Shown here: positions 9,451 through 17,552 of the stretch, piece after piece
How the letters are laid out: every line of letters starts with the position of its first letter
Numbering within the stretch: the stretch's first letter is position 1
Source of the DNA: AEGEAN-183 sp964342745
Lineage (GTDB): Bacteria > Pseudomonadota > Gammaproteobacteria > Magnimaribacterales > Magnimaribacteraceae
Length of the DNA: 64,000 nt
NCBI GenBank assembly: GCA_964342745.1
Contig: CAYFFW010000002.1
Coordinates: forward strand, 1 to 64,000
Reading direction: 5' to 3'
The notes under the pieces: model-generated
Database searches by the model: none
Seen by the model: the letters and a program-made list of their open reading frames with translations, nothing else
What the model was told of the DNA's origin: nothing
Position numbers and translations under genes: made by a program

Positions 9451-10536
9451 ATGGAAATTTTTCTTGTTGGAGGAGCGGTAAGAGATGATCTTCTAGGTCT
9501 TGAGGTGGAAGAAAAGGATTGGGTAGTGGTAGGGAGTAATAAACAAGAGATGATCAACTTGGGATATAAACAAGTTGGTTCTGACTTTCCTGTTTTTCTT
9601 CACCCAGACACTAAAGAAGAATATGCCTTAGCGAGAACAGAAAGAAAGTCCGGTATCGGTCATAAAGGATTTGAATTCAACAGCAAATCTAGTGTGACAC
9701 TAGAAGAAGACTTAAAAAGAAGGGACTTAACAATTAATGCTATCGCAAAGTCAGTAGAAGGTAATTTAATTGACCCATTTAAAGGACAAGAAGATCTTAG
9801 AAGAAAGACTCTAAGAAAAGTCTCAGGATCTTTTAAAGAAGACCCTTTAAGAGTTCTAAGAGTTGCCAGATTTGCTGCAAAATTAAAACACCTAGAGTTT
9901 TTTATAGAGAAAGAAACAATGCTAGAAATGAAAAAAATTTCTGGTTCAGGTGAGCTAAAGACTTTGCCTAAAGAAAGAATCTGGCAGGAAACAAGAAAAG
10001 CTCTAGAAGAAAAAAATCCTGAAGAATATTTTAAAGTTTTAATAGAATCTGGTTTCGGGGAGGAAACCAATGATTTATCCAAGATTGATTTTAAATTATT
10101 TAAATCTATAAGCTCTGAGGTTCGTCAACACGATCTAAGATGGGTATCTTTAGCAGTAAACCCAGACCTTAATATCAAGAATTTAAATCATGTTTTTGGA
10201 GTCCCAAAGAAGATTAAAGATCTAACAAATATATTTTCTAAGCTAATAAAGTTTGATCAAAACCGCCTTATAAGTTTTAAAAGTTCTGAGATTTTAAATC
10301 TATTAGTTAACTTGGACGCTTTAAGAAGAAAAGAACGCTTTAACAAAGCCTTAAAGGTCCTGAATGCAAGTAGATTATTTTCTTATAACGAAGAAGTTAT
10401 ACCTTGGCAGAATATAACTAACAGATTAATAAAGGTTAAACCTTCACCTAAAGCTAAAGAAAAAAATGAAATCATTAAGGATATAAAAGAACAAAGCTTG
10501 AAAATAATAGAGAGTGAATTGAAAAATCATGGGTAA
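9451..10536 (+). CDS. cca: CCA-adding tRNA nucleotidyltransferase lacking the HD domain
   Basis: Adds or repairs the 3' CCA end of tRNAs. The class II head is clear: GGAVRD (7-12), the catalytic carboxylates in EKDWVVVG (E21, D23), RRDLTINAIAK and the body motif EDPLRVLRVARFAAK. At 361 aa it is shorter than the E. coli protein (about 412 aa). The H...HD...D residues of the C-terminal HD phosphohydrolase domain cannot be found; after about residue 215 the sequence continues as a divergent helical tail. It probably has only the CCA-adding activity. Confidence 0.92.
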   Translation: MEIFLVGGAVRDDLLGLEVEEKDWVVVGSNKQEMINLGYKQVGSDFPVFLHPDTKEEYALARTERKSGIGHKGFEFNSKSSVTLEEDLKRRDLTINAIAKSVEGNLIDPFKGQEDLRRKTLRKVSGSFKEDPLRVLRVARFAAKLKHLEFFIEKETMLEMKKISGSGELKTLPKERIWQETRKALEEKNPEEYFKVLIESGFGEETNDLSKIDFKLFKSISSEVRQHDLRWVSLAVNPDLNIKNLNHVFGVPKKIKDLTNIFSKLIKFDQNRLISFKSSEILNLLVNLDALRRKERFNKALKVLNASRLFSYNEEVIPWQNITNRLIKVKPSPKAKEKNEIIKDIKEQSLKIIESELKNHG

Positions 10537-11260
10537 AAAGAAAGTTGTACTTATTACAGGAGCTAGTAAACGAATTGGCAAGGATATTTCAAAGTACTTC
10601 CATAAAAAGGGGTTTGACGTGATTCTACACTTTAATAAATCTTTCAAAGAAGCTGAAAATTTAAAGAAAGAATTACTGTCTATAAGAGAAAGTTCATGTA
10701 TAACTTTTCAAGCTGACTTCTCTGATAAAACTTCTATTAATTCAGCAATTAAAGAATTGCTAGCCACAACTGATAGGATTGATGTATTAATAAATAATGC
10801 TTCTAGCTTTTATGCAACACCTATTGAAACAGCAGAAGAAGATGAGTGGCTAAATCTTCTTGATACAAATGCAACTATACCTTTTTTCCTAATAAAGGCT
10901 TTAAAGCCTTTATTAGAAAAATCAGAAGGATGTGTAATTAATATTTCTGATTCTGAGGTAGAAAGAGGAATATCTCAGTTTAGTCTCTATGTTGCAGCAA
11001 AAGCTGCACTTGAATCTTTAACTAAGTCGCTAGCAAAAGAGCTTGCTCCACGAATAAGAGTAAATGCCTTAGCTCCAGGTATTATTCTGTGGCCTGATAA
11101 AGACGAAATAGATGAAGAGTCTAAAATGGAATTGATAAATAAAACATCTCTTAAAAGAATCGGTGAACCAAAAGATATTTCCTCTGCCGCCTACATGTTG
11201 TACGAATCAACCTATATAACAGGACAGGTAATAAAGGTAGATGGAGGTCGATCTATCTAA
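10529..11260 (+). CDS. folM: Pteridine reductase-like short-chain dehydrogenase
   Basis: A 243-aa SDR with NADPH motif TGASKRIG (10-17), the TGxxxRxG variant typical of pteridine reductases (PTR1, FolM) rather than the usual TGxxxGxG. The catalytic set D141, Y154 and K158 (YVAAK) has the PTR1 spacing, and NALAPGIILWP follows. It probably reduces dihydropterins or dihydrofolate. The gene overlaps cca by 8 bp, and folK and folB are about 4 kb away. I am confident of the SDR class and fairly confident of pteridine specificity. Confidence 0.75.
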   Translation: MGKKKVVLITGASKRIGKDISKYFHKKGFDVILHFNKSFKEAENLKKELLSIRESSCITFQADFSDKTSINSAIKELLATTDRIDVLINNASSFYATPIETAEEDEWLNLLDTNATIPFFLIKALKPLLEKSEGCVINISDSEVERGISQFSLYVAAKAALESLTKSLAKELAPRIRVNALAPGIILWPDKDEIDEESKMELINKTSLKRIGEPKDISSAAYMLYESTYITGQVIKVDGGRSI

Positions 11261-11297
11261 TTGAAAACAAAAAGCTAGTAAAAATTAATTTACTTTC

Positions 11298-11318
11298 ATC
11301 TATCTTTTATCTATCTTT
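11298..11318 (+). repeat. Two tandem copies of a pyrimidine-rich 10-11 base unit
   Basis: ATCTATCTTTT is followed at once by ATCTATCTTT in the 83-bp space between the SDR and the kinase gene. It is preceded by a weak A/T dyad. No function is evident; slippage-generated repetition is possible. Confidence 0.5.
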
Positions 11319-11343
11319 CTTATGAAGAATTAATAAACGCTGT

Positions 11344-12399
11344 ATGGACTTTAAAGAGAACCAGAATGTTGGGACGATGGATGTCCTTGAAAGACATCAA
11401 TTTGATGTAGAGGCTTTAAATGCCTTTATGAAAGAAACTATTGATGGATTTGAAGGACCAATAGAGATTGAAGAGTTCAAGGGAGGACAGTCAAACCCAA
11501 CTTATCTTATAAAATCAAAAAATCGATCATATGTTCTTAGGAGAAAACCTCCAGGTAAATTATTAAAGTCTGCTCATGCTGTAGATAGGGAATACAGGGT
11601 AATAACCGCTCTTAATAATACTGATGTTCCTGTTCCAACTACCTACGCCCTTTGCGAAGACAATGAAATTATTGGAACTGCTTTTTACTTAATGGAATTT
11701 ATGGATGGAAGAGTGCTTTGGGACCCTTCAATGGAAGATTCCTCTATTGAAGAAGCCTCAGGAGTTTATGCCTCAATGAATAATACTTTGGCGAAACTTC
11801 ATTCTGTAGATCCTCTTAAAATAAATTTAGAAAGTTTTGGCAAACCAGGCAACTATGTTGGAAGACAAATATCAATTTGGACAAAACAATATACAGACTC
11901 TGAAACAGAAGAGATTATAGAAATGAATAAACTAATTGACTGGCTTCCAAAAAATCTTCCTTCTGATAAACCTCTAAGAATAGTTCATGGAGACTTCAGT
12001 CTTACTAATTTAATGATGCACAAAGAAAAACCAGAGGTTATAGCTATATTAGACTGGGAGTTATCCACTTTAGGTGACCCTTGTGCTGACTTTAGTTATC
12101 ACTGTATGCAATATAGACTGAACCCAAATTTATCAGACGAGGAATACTGCAAAAAAACTGGTATACCGACTGAAGAAGAGTACTTATCTATGTATAGTGA
12201 TAAGACAGGGTATGACCTTAATGAAGAATGGGAGCTATATATGGCTTACAACTTATTTAAATCTGCTGGAATTTTACAAGGAATTTTAGGTAGAGTTAGG
12301 GATGGGACCGCGGCAAGTAAGCATGCAAAAGACATGGCTGCTCGTGTTCGGCCTCTAGCTGAAGGAGCTTGGAAACTTATAGAAGAGAACTTTATCTAA
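11344..12399 (+). CDS. ACAD10/ACAD11-type acyl-CoA kinase (phosphotransferase family)
   Basis: A 351-aa APH-fold kinase. GGQSNPTYLI (about 49-58) and RRKPPGKLLKSAHAVDREYR (about 67-86) are the hallmark nucleotide-binding segments of the ACAD10/11 N-terminal kinase family. The catalytic loop is HGDFSLTNLMMH and the metal motif LDWELSTLGDP. Relatives phosphorylate the 4-hydroxyl of 4-hydroxyacyl-CoAs so that the phosphate can be eliminated to give an enoyl-CoA (mammalian ACAD10/11, bacterial LvaA). The next two genes encode MaoC hydratase-fold proteins, which fits acyl-CoA catabolism. The substrate is not known from sequence, and no acyl-CoA dehydrogenase domain is attached. Confidence 0.8.
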   Translation: MDFKENQNVGTMDVLERHQFDVEALNAFMKETIDGFEGPIEIEEFKGGQSNPTYLIKSKNRSYVLRRKPPGKLLKSAHAVDREYRVITALNNTDVPVPTTYALCEDNEIIGTAFYLMEFMDGRVLWDPSMEDSSIEEASGVYASMNNTLAKLHSVDPLKINLESFGKPGNYVGRQISIWTKQYTDSETEEIIEMNKLIDWLPKNLPSDKPLRIVHGDFSLTNLMMHKEKPEVIAILDWELSTLGDPCADFSYHCMQYRLNPNLSDEEYCKKTGIPTEEEYLSMYSDKTGYDLNEEWELYMAYNLFKSAGILQGILGRVRDGTAASKHAKDMAARVRPLAEGAWKLIEENFI

Positions 12400-12446
12400 A
12401 AATACAGATTTTTAGTTTGATTTAAAAAATAAAAAAAGGAGAAATA

Positions 12447-12956
12447 ATGGCAATAAATAAATTTTTAATTGAAGCAAGCCACATAATGATGTTTGCCAGA
12501 TCAATAGGAGATGATAATCCTGTCTACTATGACGAAGAATACAAGTCAGAATCAGGCTGTGAGGGAATAATTGCTCCTCCAACTTTCGCTCAATCTAGTG
12601 CTCAATTTGATCCTAATTACTTTCTAAGACCAAAAACTGGTGGAGAAGGATGGTTTGGATCAGGAAAAGAACCTACAGGCTTAAAACCTTCTTCTGGAGG
12701 AAGTGGAGGTGGAGGTGAAGTTGGTGCTTCAGGAGGATTACATGCTGAACAACACTTTGAATACCATTTACCACTTAAAGCTGGAGATGTTTTAACAGCT
12801 ACAACTAAACCTGGTAATACCTGGGAGAAGGAAAGTAAAAGAGCAGGAAAACTTAAATTTAGCGAATCTGTAACTGAATACAGGAATCAAGATGGAGACC
12901 TTGTAATAACTGCTACAGGTGTTGGTGTTCAAACTGAGAGACCTGTAGATAGTTAA
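12447..12956 (+). CDS. MaoC-like dehydratase, N-terminal-domain type (probably non-catalytic subunit)
   Basis: A 169-aa hot-dog-fold protein resembling HadA-type MaoC N-terminal-domain proteins. At the usual hydratase site the motif D-x-N-P-x-H reads GDDNPVYYDE (21-30), with tyrosine in place of the active-site histidine, as in the substrate-binding subunit of HadAB heterodimers. A glycine-rich segment at 84-97 precedes the conserved LHAEQHFEYHLPLKAGD. A strong AAGGAG ribosome site lies about 6 bp upstream. It is followed after 10 bp by a catalytic-type MaoC gene, so the pair probably forms an (R)-specific enoyl-CoA hydratase. Confidence 0.8.
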   Translation: MAINKFLIEASHIMMFARSIGDDNPVYYDEEYKSESGCEGIIAPPTFAQSSAQFDPNYFLRPKTGGEGWFGSGKEPTGLKPSSGGSGGGGEVGASGGLHAEQHFEYHLPLKAGDVLTATTKPGNTWEKESKRAGKLKFSESVTEYRNQDGDLVITATGVGVQTERPVDS

Positions 12957-12966
12957 GGAGTAAAAA

Positions 12967-13386
12967 ATGTTGAAAGCAAATGAATTAAAAATAGGTGATA
13001 CTTATTCTGAAGTTTTGGTTGAAGACCTTAAAAGAACACAAATTGTTCAGTATGCAGGGGCGTCTGGAGACTATAACCCACTACATACTGACGAAATATT
13101 TACCACAAAAATTGCAGGTTACCCTACTGTTTTTGCCCATGGAATGCTAACTATGGGTATGACAGGCAGAATGGTAACTAATTATGTAGGTGATGGAACC
13201 CTGAAGAAATACGGTGTTAGGTTCACAAGCCAAGTTTGGCCAGGAGATACATTGACTAGTGTTGCGACTGTTACGGAAATAAGAGAAGAGAAAGGTGAAA
13301 ACCTTATAGATCTTGAGATAGTTACAACAAACCAAGATGGGGTTGCTGTGGTAACTGGCACAGCGACGGCAAAAATAGACTCCTAA
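12967..13386 (+). CDS. MaoC-type enoyl-CoA hydratase (catalytic subunit)
   Basis: A 139-aa single hot-dog domain. The hydratase 2 motif is intact: SGDYNPLHTDE with D35, N37 and H40, followed by VFAHGMLTMG. It hydrates trans-2-enoyl thioesters or dehydrates the (R)-3-hydroxyacyl thioesters. It is probably the partner of the preceding protein and part of the kinase-hydratase-transporter unit from 11344 to 14967. A GGAG ribosome site lies just after the upstream stop. Confidence 0.85.
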   Translation: MLKANELKIGDTYSEVLVEDLKRTQIVQYAGASGDYNPLHTDEIFTTKIAGYPTVFAHGMLTMGMTGRMVTNYVGDGTLKKYGVRFTSQVWPGDTLTSVATVTEIREEKGENLIDLEIVTTNQDGVAVVTGTATAKIDS

Positions 13387-13389
13387 ATA

Positions 13390-14967
13390 ATGAATAAAAA
13401 CCAAAGTCATCCAGAAATTGGAGGACGATATGCAAAATTTGCCCTAGCTATTTTAGTCGTTGTCTATGTATTTAATTTTATCGATCGCCAAATTCTTTCA
13501 ATCTTAGCGGAAGAAATTCAAGCCGATCTTGGTATATCAGATAGCGGTATAGGCTTCTTGTACGGAACAGCTTTTGCTGTCTTTTACTCCGTGGTAGGAA
13601 TTCCTTTAGGCAGACTGGCTGATGTTTGGACTAGAAAAAACCTTATAAGTATAGGTTTAGCTACTTGGAGTTTTTTCACAATTTTATCGGGGACAGCTAA
13701 ATCTTTCTTTGCTTTGGCATTCTATAGAATTGGTGTAGGTATTGGGGAGTCAAGTGCCAGTCCTTCTGCTTATTCGTTACTTTCAGATTACTTCTCCCCT
13801 AAAGTAAGAACAACTGTTTTAGCTATTTATTCTAGTGGAGTTTATATCGGTTCTGGTATAGGTCTATTTTTGGGTGGAGCCATAGTGGAGTATTGGAATA
13901 CTCTTTTCCCCGATCCCTCCTTGGCACCTTTTGGAATTCGTGGTTGGCAAGCAGCTTTTATAGCTGTAGGTTTTCCAGGCTTATTATTAGCGTTGGTAAC
14001 CTGGCGAATAAAAGAGCCTAAAAGAGGACTAAGTGATGGAATAGAGACAACTCAGCACCCGCATCCTTTTAGGGAAATGTTTAAAGAAATGATTGGATTA
14101 ACTCCTTTGTCCTTAATAGGACAAGAAAAGTTATTTAAAAATTTAGTTGTAAATTTTTCATTAGCTATATTTATATTAGTGTTTTGTTCTTTCCTTTCTT
14201 CAAAGACAGGTGATATTGAGCAATGGGTTGCTTTTGGGATAGGCTGCTATTTTATAGCTTGCTGGATACAAAGCTTAAGATTAAGGGATCCAGCAGTATT
14301 CTCAGTTATATTTAGAAGTAAAGCTCATCTTCTTTGTCTTATTGGATTACCATTTATACCTTTTGTTCAGTACGCTCATGGTGCCTTCCAACCAATATTT
14401 TATTTGAGAAATCATGGTGTCGAGCTACTTGAAGTTGGAACTGTTTTGGGATTGTTTACTGCAATTGGGGGTCTATTAGGTATTGTATCTGGTGGTTTGT
14501 TGGGTGATAAATTAAGAGAAAAATATCCTAATGGTCGACTATATTTAATTATGTGTATCACTATAATGATTGCGCCGACTTCTCTCCTGTATTTATATGT
14601 AGATAATCTATATTTTTCTTACTTTTGGAATTTTGCCTTTAGTTTTATTGCACCTATGTGGCTAGGTCTTGGAGTTTCTACAATAGCTGATTTGGTTTTA
14701 CCTAGAATGAGAGCAATTGCAGGAGCTTTCTTTATCCTAATGTTAAGTATGCTTGGTATGGCCTTAGGACCATACTTAACTGGTGAAGTTAGTGATATTT
14801 TAATTTCACAAGGTGTAAATGATGGGGATTCAATTAGAACTGCGCTTGCTCTATGCACTTGTGTCTTAGTGGTGACAATAAGCTGTCTATTATTGGCATG
14901 TAAGTTTCTTCCTGAAGAAGAAAAAAATAAAGTTGAAATAGCTAGGAGTTACGGGGAACCTGTTTAA
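13390..14967 (+). CDS. MFS transporter, spinster-like
   Basis: A 525-aa inner-membrane protein with about 12 predicted membrane spans. FNFIDRQILSILAEEIQADL in the first span, followed by GIPLGRLADVWTRKN between spans 2 and 3 (the MFS A motif), and RIGVGIGESSASPSAYSLL mark the spinster-like MFS branch common in marine proteobacteria. The substrate is unknown; its position 4 bp after the MaoC gene suggests an organic acid or lipid-like compound processed by that cluster. Its 3' end overlaps folK by 26 bp on the opposite strand. Confidence 0.85.
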   Translation: MNKNQSHPEIGGRYAKFALAILVVVYVFNFIDRQILSILAEEIQADLGISDSGIGFLYGTAFAVFYSVVGIPLGRLADVWTRKNLISIGLATWSFFTILSGTAKSFFALAFYRIGVGIGESSASPSAYSLLSDYFSPKVRTTVLAIYSSGVYIGSGIGLFLGGAIVEYWNTLFPDPSLAPFGIRGWQAAFIAVGFPGLLLALVTWRIKEPKRGLSDGIETTQHPHPFREMFKEMIGLTPLSLIGQEKLFKNLVVNFSLAIFILVFCSFLSSKTGDIEQWVAFGIGCYFIACWIQSLRLRDPAVFSVIFRSKAHLLCLIGLPFIPFVQYAHGAFQPIFYLRNHGVELLEVGTVLGLFTAIGGLLGIVSGGLLGDKLREKYPNGRLYLIMCITIMIAPTSLLYLYVDNLYFSYFWNFAFSFIAPMWLGLGVSTIADLVLPRMRAIAGAFFILMLSMLGMALGPYLTGEVSDILISQGVNDGDSIRTALALCTCVLVVTISCLLLACKFLPEEEKNKVEIARSYGEPV

Positions 14968-15409
14968 GTTTTTGATTTAACATTTCACCAAAAGACATAT
15001 TTAGAACAGGGTGAATTTCTTTTTCGGCAATTTCAGATAAAGGCTTCAGAACGAAGAGATACTTTTCTATGTCTGGGCTTGGAAGGATCATTCCGCCTTC
15101 ATTTGTAATTAAATCTCCGTACAAAATTAGATCTATGTCTATTAACCTATTATTCATTCCCTTTTGACTGTCATCCCTTCCTATCTTTATCTCTATCTTC
15201 TTCAATTTATCAACTAAAGTAATAGAGTCTAAGGGGGTCTCAAAACAAGCAACTAAATTAATAAAATCATGCCCTTCAAATCCTTCAGCTTTTGAGTAGA
15301 AGTAGTCCGAAAAAGTACAATTAAACAGAGTACTTAATTCTTCTTTTACTTTAGTAATATTCTTATCAGCGTCTAAGTTACTTCCTATACTGATATATGC
15401 CTGAATCAT
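14942..15409 (-). CDS. folK: 2-amino-4-hydroxy-6-hydroxymethyldihydropteridine diphosphokinase
   Basis: Transfers pyrophosphate from ATP to the pterin in folate synthesis. It has 155 aa with the N-terminal AYISIGSNLDADKNI and the HPPK signature NRLIDIDLILYGD. Its start shares one base with the end of folB, the preceding pathway enzyme, so they are one unit. The last 26 bp run antisense to the end of the MFS gene. Confidence 0.94.
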   Translation of the reverse strand: MIQAYISIGSNLDADKNITKVKEELSTLFNCTFSDYFYSKAEGFEGHDFINLVACFETPLDSITLVDKLKKIEIKIGRDDSQKGMNNRLIDIDLILYGDLITNEGGMILPSPDIEKYLFVLKPLSEIAEKEIHPVLNMSFGEMLNQKLKQVPRNS

Positions 15410-15756
15410 TATGGTCGCTCTATAACTACCCCAACAGACTTTGATCCTCTTAAAGCACCAGGTTTTTCTACTATTACAGTTACTCTTAGAACAGGGAATT
15501 CAGAGAGTATAGAATCAGCAATTTTTTGTGCCAAGTTTTCGATCAGCTTACTCTTTGAGGATTCAGTCAACCGAATAACATGTTTAGATATCTTCTTATA
15601 ATTAAGGGAGTCCTCAATTCTGTCAGACCTTCCCGCTTTCTTTATATCAAAATCCATTTCTAAGTTAATAGATATTAGTTGCCTAACTTCTCTTTCCCAG
15701 TCATAAATACCTATTATTGCTTCTACCTCTAGGTCTTTTATAAAAATTTTATCCAC
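15409..15756 (-). CDS. folB: Dihydroneopterin aldolase
   Basis: Cleaves dihydroneopterin to the hydroxymethyl pterin used by FolK. The 115-aa protein shows the conserved GIYDWERE (about 16-23) and VEKPGAL (about 97-103) bearing the catalytic lysine. It sits one base after tsaD and shares one base with folK. Some members of the family also act as epimerases, which sequence cannot settle. Confidence 0.94.
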   Translation of the reverse strand: MDKIFIKDLEVEAIIGIYDWEREVRQLISINLEMDFDIKKAGRSDRIEDSLNYKKISKHVIRLTESSKSKLIENLAQKIADSILSEFPVLRVTVIVEKPGALRGSKSVGVVIERP

Positions 15757-15757
15757 T

Positions 15758-16759
15758 TTAAACCTCTGATAAATTCCATTTAGGTCTTATTTTAATTGAA
15801 GATGCGGTCTTTGATTCCTTAAATCTGTAAGATCCAGCAACAGCCACCATTGCACCGTTATCAGTACATCTTTCCAAAGGAGGGAAATATAAATCTACTC
15901 CCTTTAATTCTTTTTTGAATGTAGCTCTTAAATATTGATTTGCAGCCACTCCTCCCCCTATTACTAACTGATTTAAATTATTATCTCTTAAAGCTCTTTT
16001 ACATTTTTTAATTAAAGTTTCGCAAACAGCACGTTGAAAAGAAGAGCTAATATTAGCTACAAATTTTTCTTCTATTCTATTTTGTTTTTTAACTAAATAA
16101 TAAACCGCAGTTTTTAATCCACTAAAACTAAAATCTAAATGGTCTTGATTTATCATAGGTCTAGGAAGGTCAAATTCCATAGGATTTCCTAATTTGGCCA
16201 TTTTTTCTATTTCTGGCCCTCCTGGATATTTAAGATCTAATAATTTTGCCACTTTATCAAAAGCCTCCCCCACCGCATCATCTCTTGTCTCTCCTAGTAT
16301 TTGATACTTACCAACATCAGAAGCTTTTATCAAAAGGCAATGACCTCCTGAAATCAGTAAAGTTAGAAAAGGAAATAATGGCGGAGGTTCCTCCAAAAGA
16401 TTAATTAGGAGATGAGCTTCCATATGATTAATACCTATACAAGGTTTATCCCAACCTAAACTTAATGAGTGTGCTAAAGCAGCACCAGTTAGTAAAGGAC
16501 CTCTCAAGCCAGGCCCAGAAGTATAAGCAATTCCGTCTAAATCAGAAGGACTTAAATTTGCTTCTTTTAAACCTAGTGTTATAAGAGGCAATAGCTTAGG
16601 TATATGATCTCTAGATGCAAGTTCAGGGACTACTCCGCCGTATTCAGAGTGCTTTGATGCCTGACTGTAAATTTTTTCACTTAAAATTATATTTTTTTTA
16701 CTATCGTAAATTGCGACTCCCGTTTCATCACAAGATGTCTCTATTCCTAAGATCTTCAT
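15758..16759 (-). CDS. tsaD: tRNA threonylcarbamoyladenosine biosynthesis protein TsaD
   Basis: TsaD, with TsaB and TsaE, transfers the threonylcarbamoyl group to A37 of ANN-decoding tRNAs. The 333-aa protein has ILGIETSCDETG at the start, the metal-binding NHMEAHL, SGGHCLL, and the C-terminal GGGVAANQYLR and CTDNGAM. It is divergent from rpsU, the usual arrangement in gammaproteobacteria, and leads into folB-folK. Confidence 0.97.
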   Translation of the reverse strand: MKILGIETSCDETGVAIYDSKKNIILSEKIYSQASKHSEYGGVVPELASRDHIPKLLPLITLGLKEANLSPSDLDGIAYTSGPGLRGPLLTGAALAHSLSLGWDKPCIGINHMEAHLLINLLEEPPPLFPFLTLLISGGHCLLIKASDVGKYQILGETRDDAVGEAFDKVAKLLDLKYPGGPEIEKMAKLGNPMEFDLPRPMINQDHLDFSFSGLKTAVYYLVKKQNRIEEKFVANISSSFQRAVCETLIKKCKRALRDNNLNQLVIGGGVAANQYLRATFKKELKGVDLYFPPLERCTDNGAMVAVAGSYRFKESKTASSIKIRPKWNLSEV

Positions 16760-16813
16760 TCTTTCAACATTAAAAGAAACTATTTTCGCTGTAAATTAAA
16801 AAAAAAGAAAACT

Positions 16814-16848
16814 TTGCAAAATAATGAGGCTTATATAGAATTGCGCGA
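16814..16848 (+). promoter_or_regulatory. rpsU promoter with GC-rich discriminator
   Basis: TTGCAA (16814-16819), 16 bp, then TAGAAT (16836-16841) followed by TGCGCGA. The -10 and GCGCGA combination recurs before rpoZ and hisB. GC-rich discriminators between -10 and start are typical of promoters inhibited by ppGpp and DksA. Confidence 0.6.
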
Positions 16849-16866
16849 CTTATTTAGGTTCAATAT

Positions 16867-17082
16867 ATGCCATCTATAAAAATTAGAAACAATGAATCAT
16901 TTGACGTAGGGTTACGTAAATTCAAGCGTGCCTGTGAGAAGGCAGGCATTATTCCTGAAGTCCGAAAAAGAGAATTTTACGAGAAGCCTACTTCCGTAAG
17001 AAAAAGAAAGGCTGCAGCTGCTGTTAAGAGAGAGGCCAAGAACCAAAGAAAAAATCGTCTGGGTCGTCCACCTCGTTTCTAA
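16867..17082 (+). CDS. rpsU: 30S ribosomal protein bS21
   Basis: A 71-aa basic protein. PSIKIRNNESFDVGLRKFKR and the arginine/lysine-rich C-terminus are characteristic of bS21, which helps the small subunit initiate on mRNA. It is divergent from tsaD and is followed after 12 bp by yqeY; the dnaG and rpoD genes of the classical macromolecular-synthesis operon do not follow. Confidence 0.97.
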   Translation: MPSIKIRNNESFDVGLRKFKRACEKAGIIPEVRKREFYEKPTSVRKRKAAAAVKREAKNQRKNRLGRPPRF

Positions 17083-17094
17083 TAAAACCCCTTA

Positions 17095-17550
17095 ATGTCT
17101 GAAAGTTTAATAAAACCTTTAATTAATGAGGCTATTAAATCATCAATGAAAAGTGGTGATAAAGAAAACACAACCACTTTACGTATGGCTATGTCAGAAA
17201 TTAAAAAGGAAGAAATAGATAAGAAATCAGAATTAAATGATCAAGAAGTAACAGCAATACTTCAAAAGATGATTAAACAAAGAAAAGATTCTTCTAATCA
17301 ATTTTCTTCTGCGGGTAGAAAAGAGCTTGCAGAAAAAGAAGACAGGGAAATAAAAAGTCTTTCTGAATTCTTGCCTGAACAACTTTCTGAAGCAGAGATA
17401 GAGAAAATAGTTTCCGAAACCATTTCTGATCTAAATGCCCATTCTCCGCAAGACATAGGAAAAGTTATGGGTTCACTCAAACCCAAACTACAAGGTAAAG
17501 CTGATATGTCTTTAGTAAGTCAGACGGTTAAACAAAATCTTTCTGAGTAA
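17095..17550 (+). CDS. yqeY: GatB/YqeY domain protein
   Basis: A 151-aa protein with the YqeY pattern: a helical N-terminal part containing MAMSEIKKEEIDKK and a C-terminal domain like the tail of GatB. SEFLPEQLSEAEIEKIV and DIGKVMGSLKPKLQGKADMS are diagnostic. The exact role is unresolved; it may aid tRNA-dependent amidation or tRNA binding. It is co-oriented with rpsU as in many proteobacteria, and only 2 bp separate its stop from the convergent amidohydrolase gene. Confidence 0.9.
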   Translation: MSESLIKPLINEAIKSSMKSGDKENTTTLRMAMSEIKKEEIDKKSELNDQEVTAILQKMIKQRKDSSNQFSSAGRKELAEKEDREIKSLSEFLPEQLSEAEIEKIVSETISDLNAHSPQDIGKVMGSLKPKLQGKADMSLVSQTVKQNLSE

Positions 17551-17552
17551 AA

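Noticed and set aside
9660..10082. A 140-codon open frame on the minus strand
   Set aside because: It is fully inside cca on the other strand; the serine/leucine-rich product has no recognisable motif.
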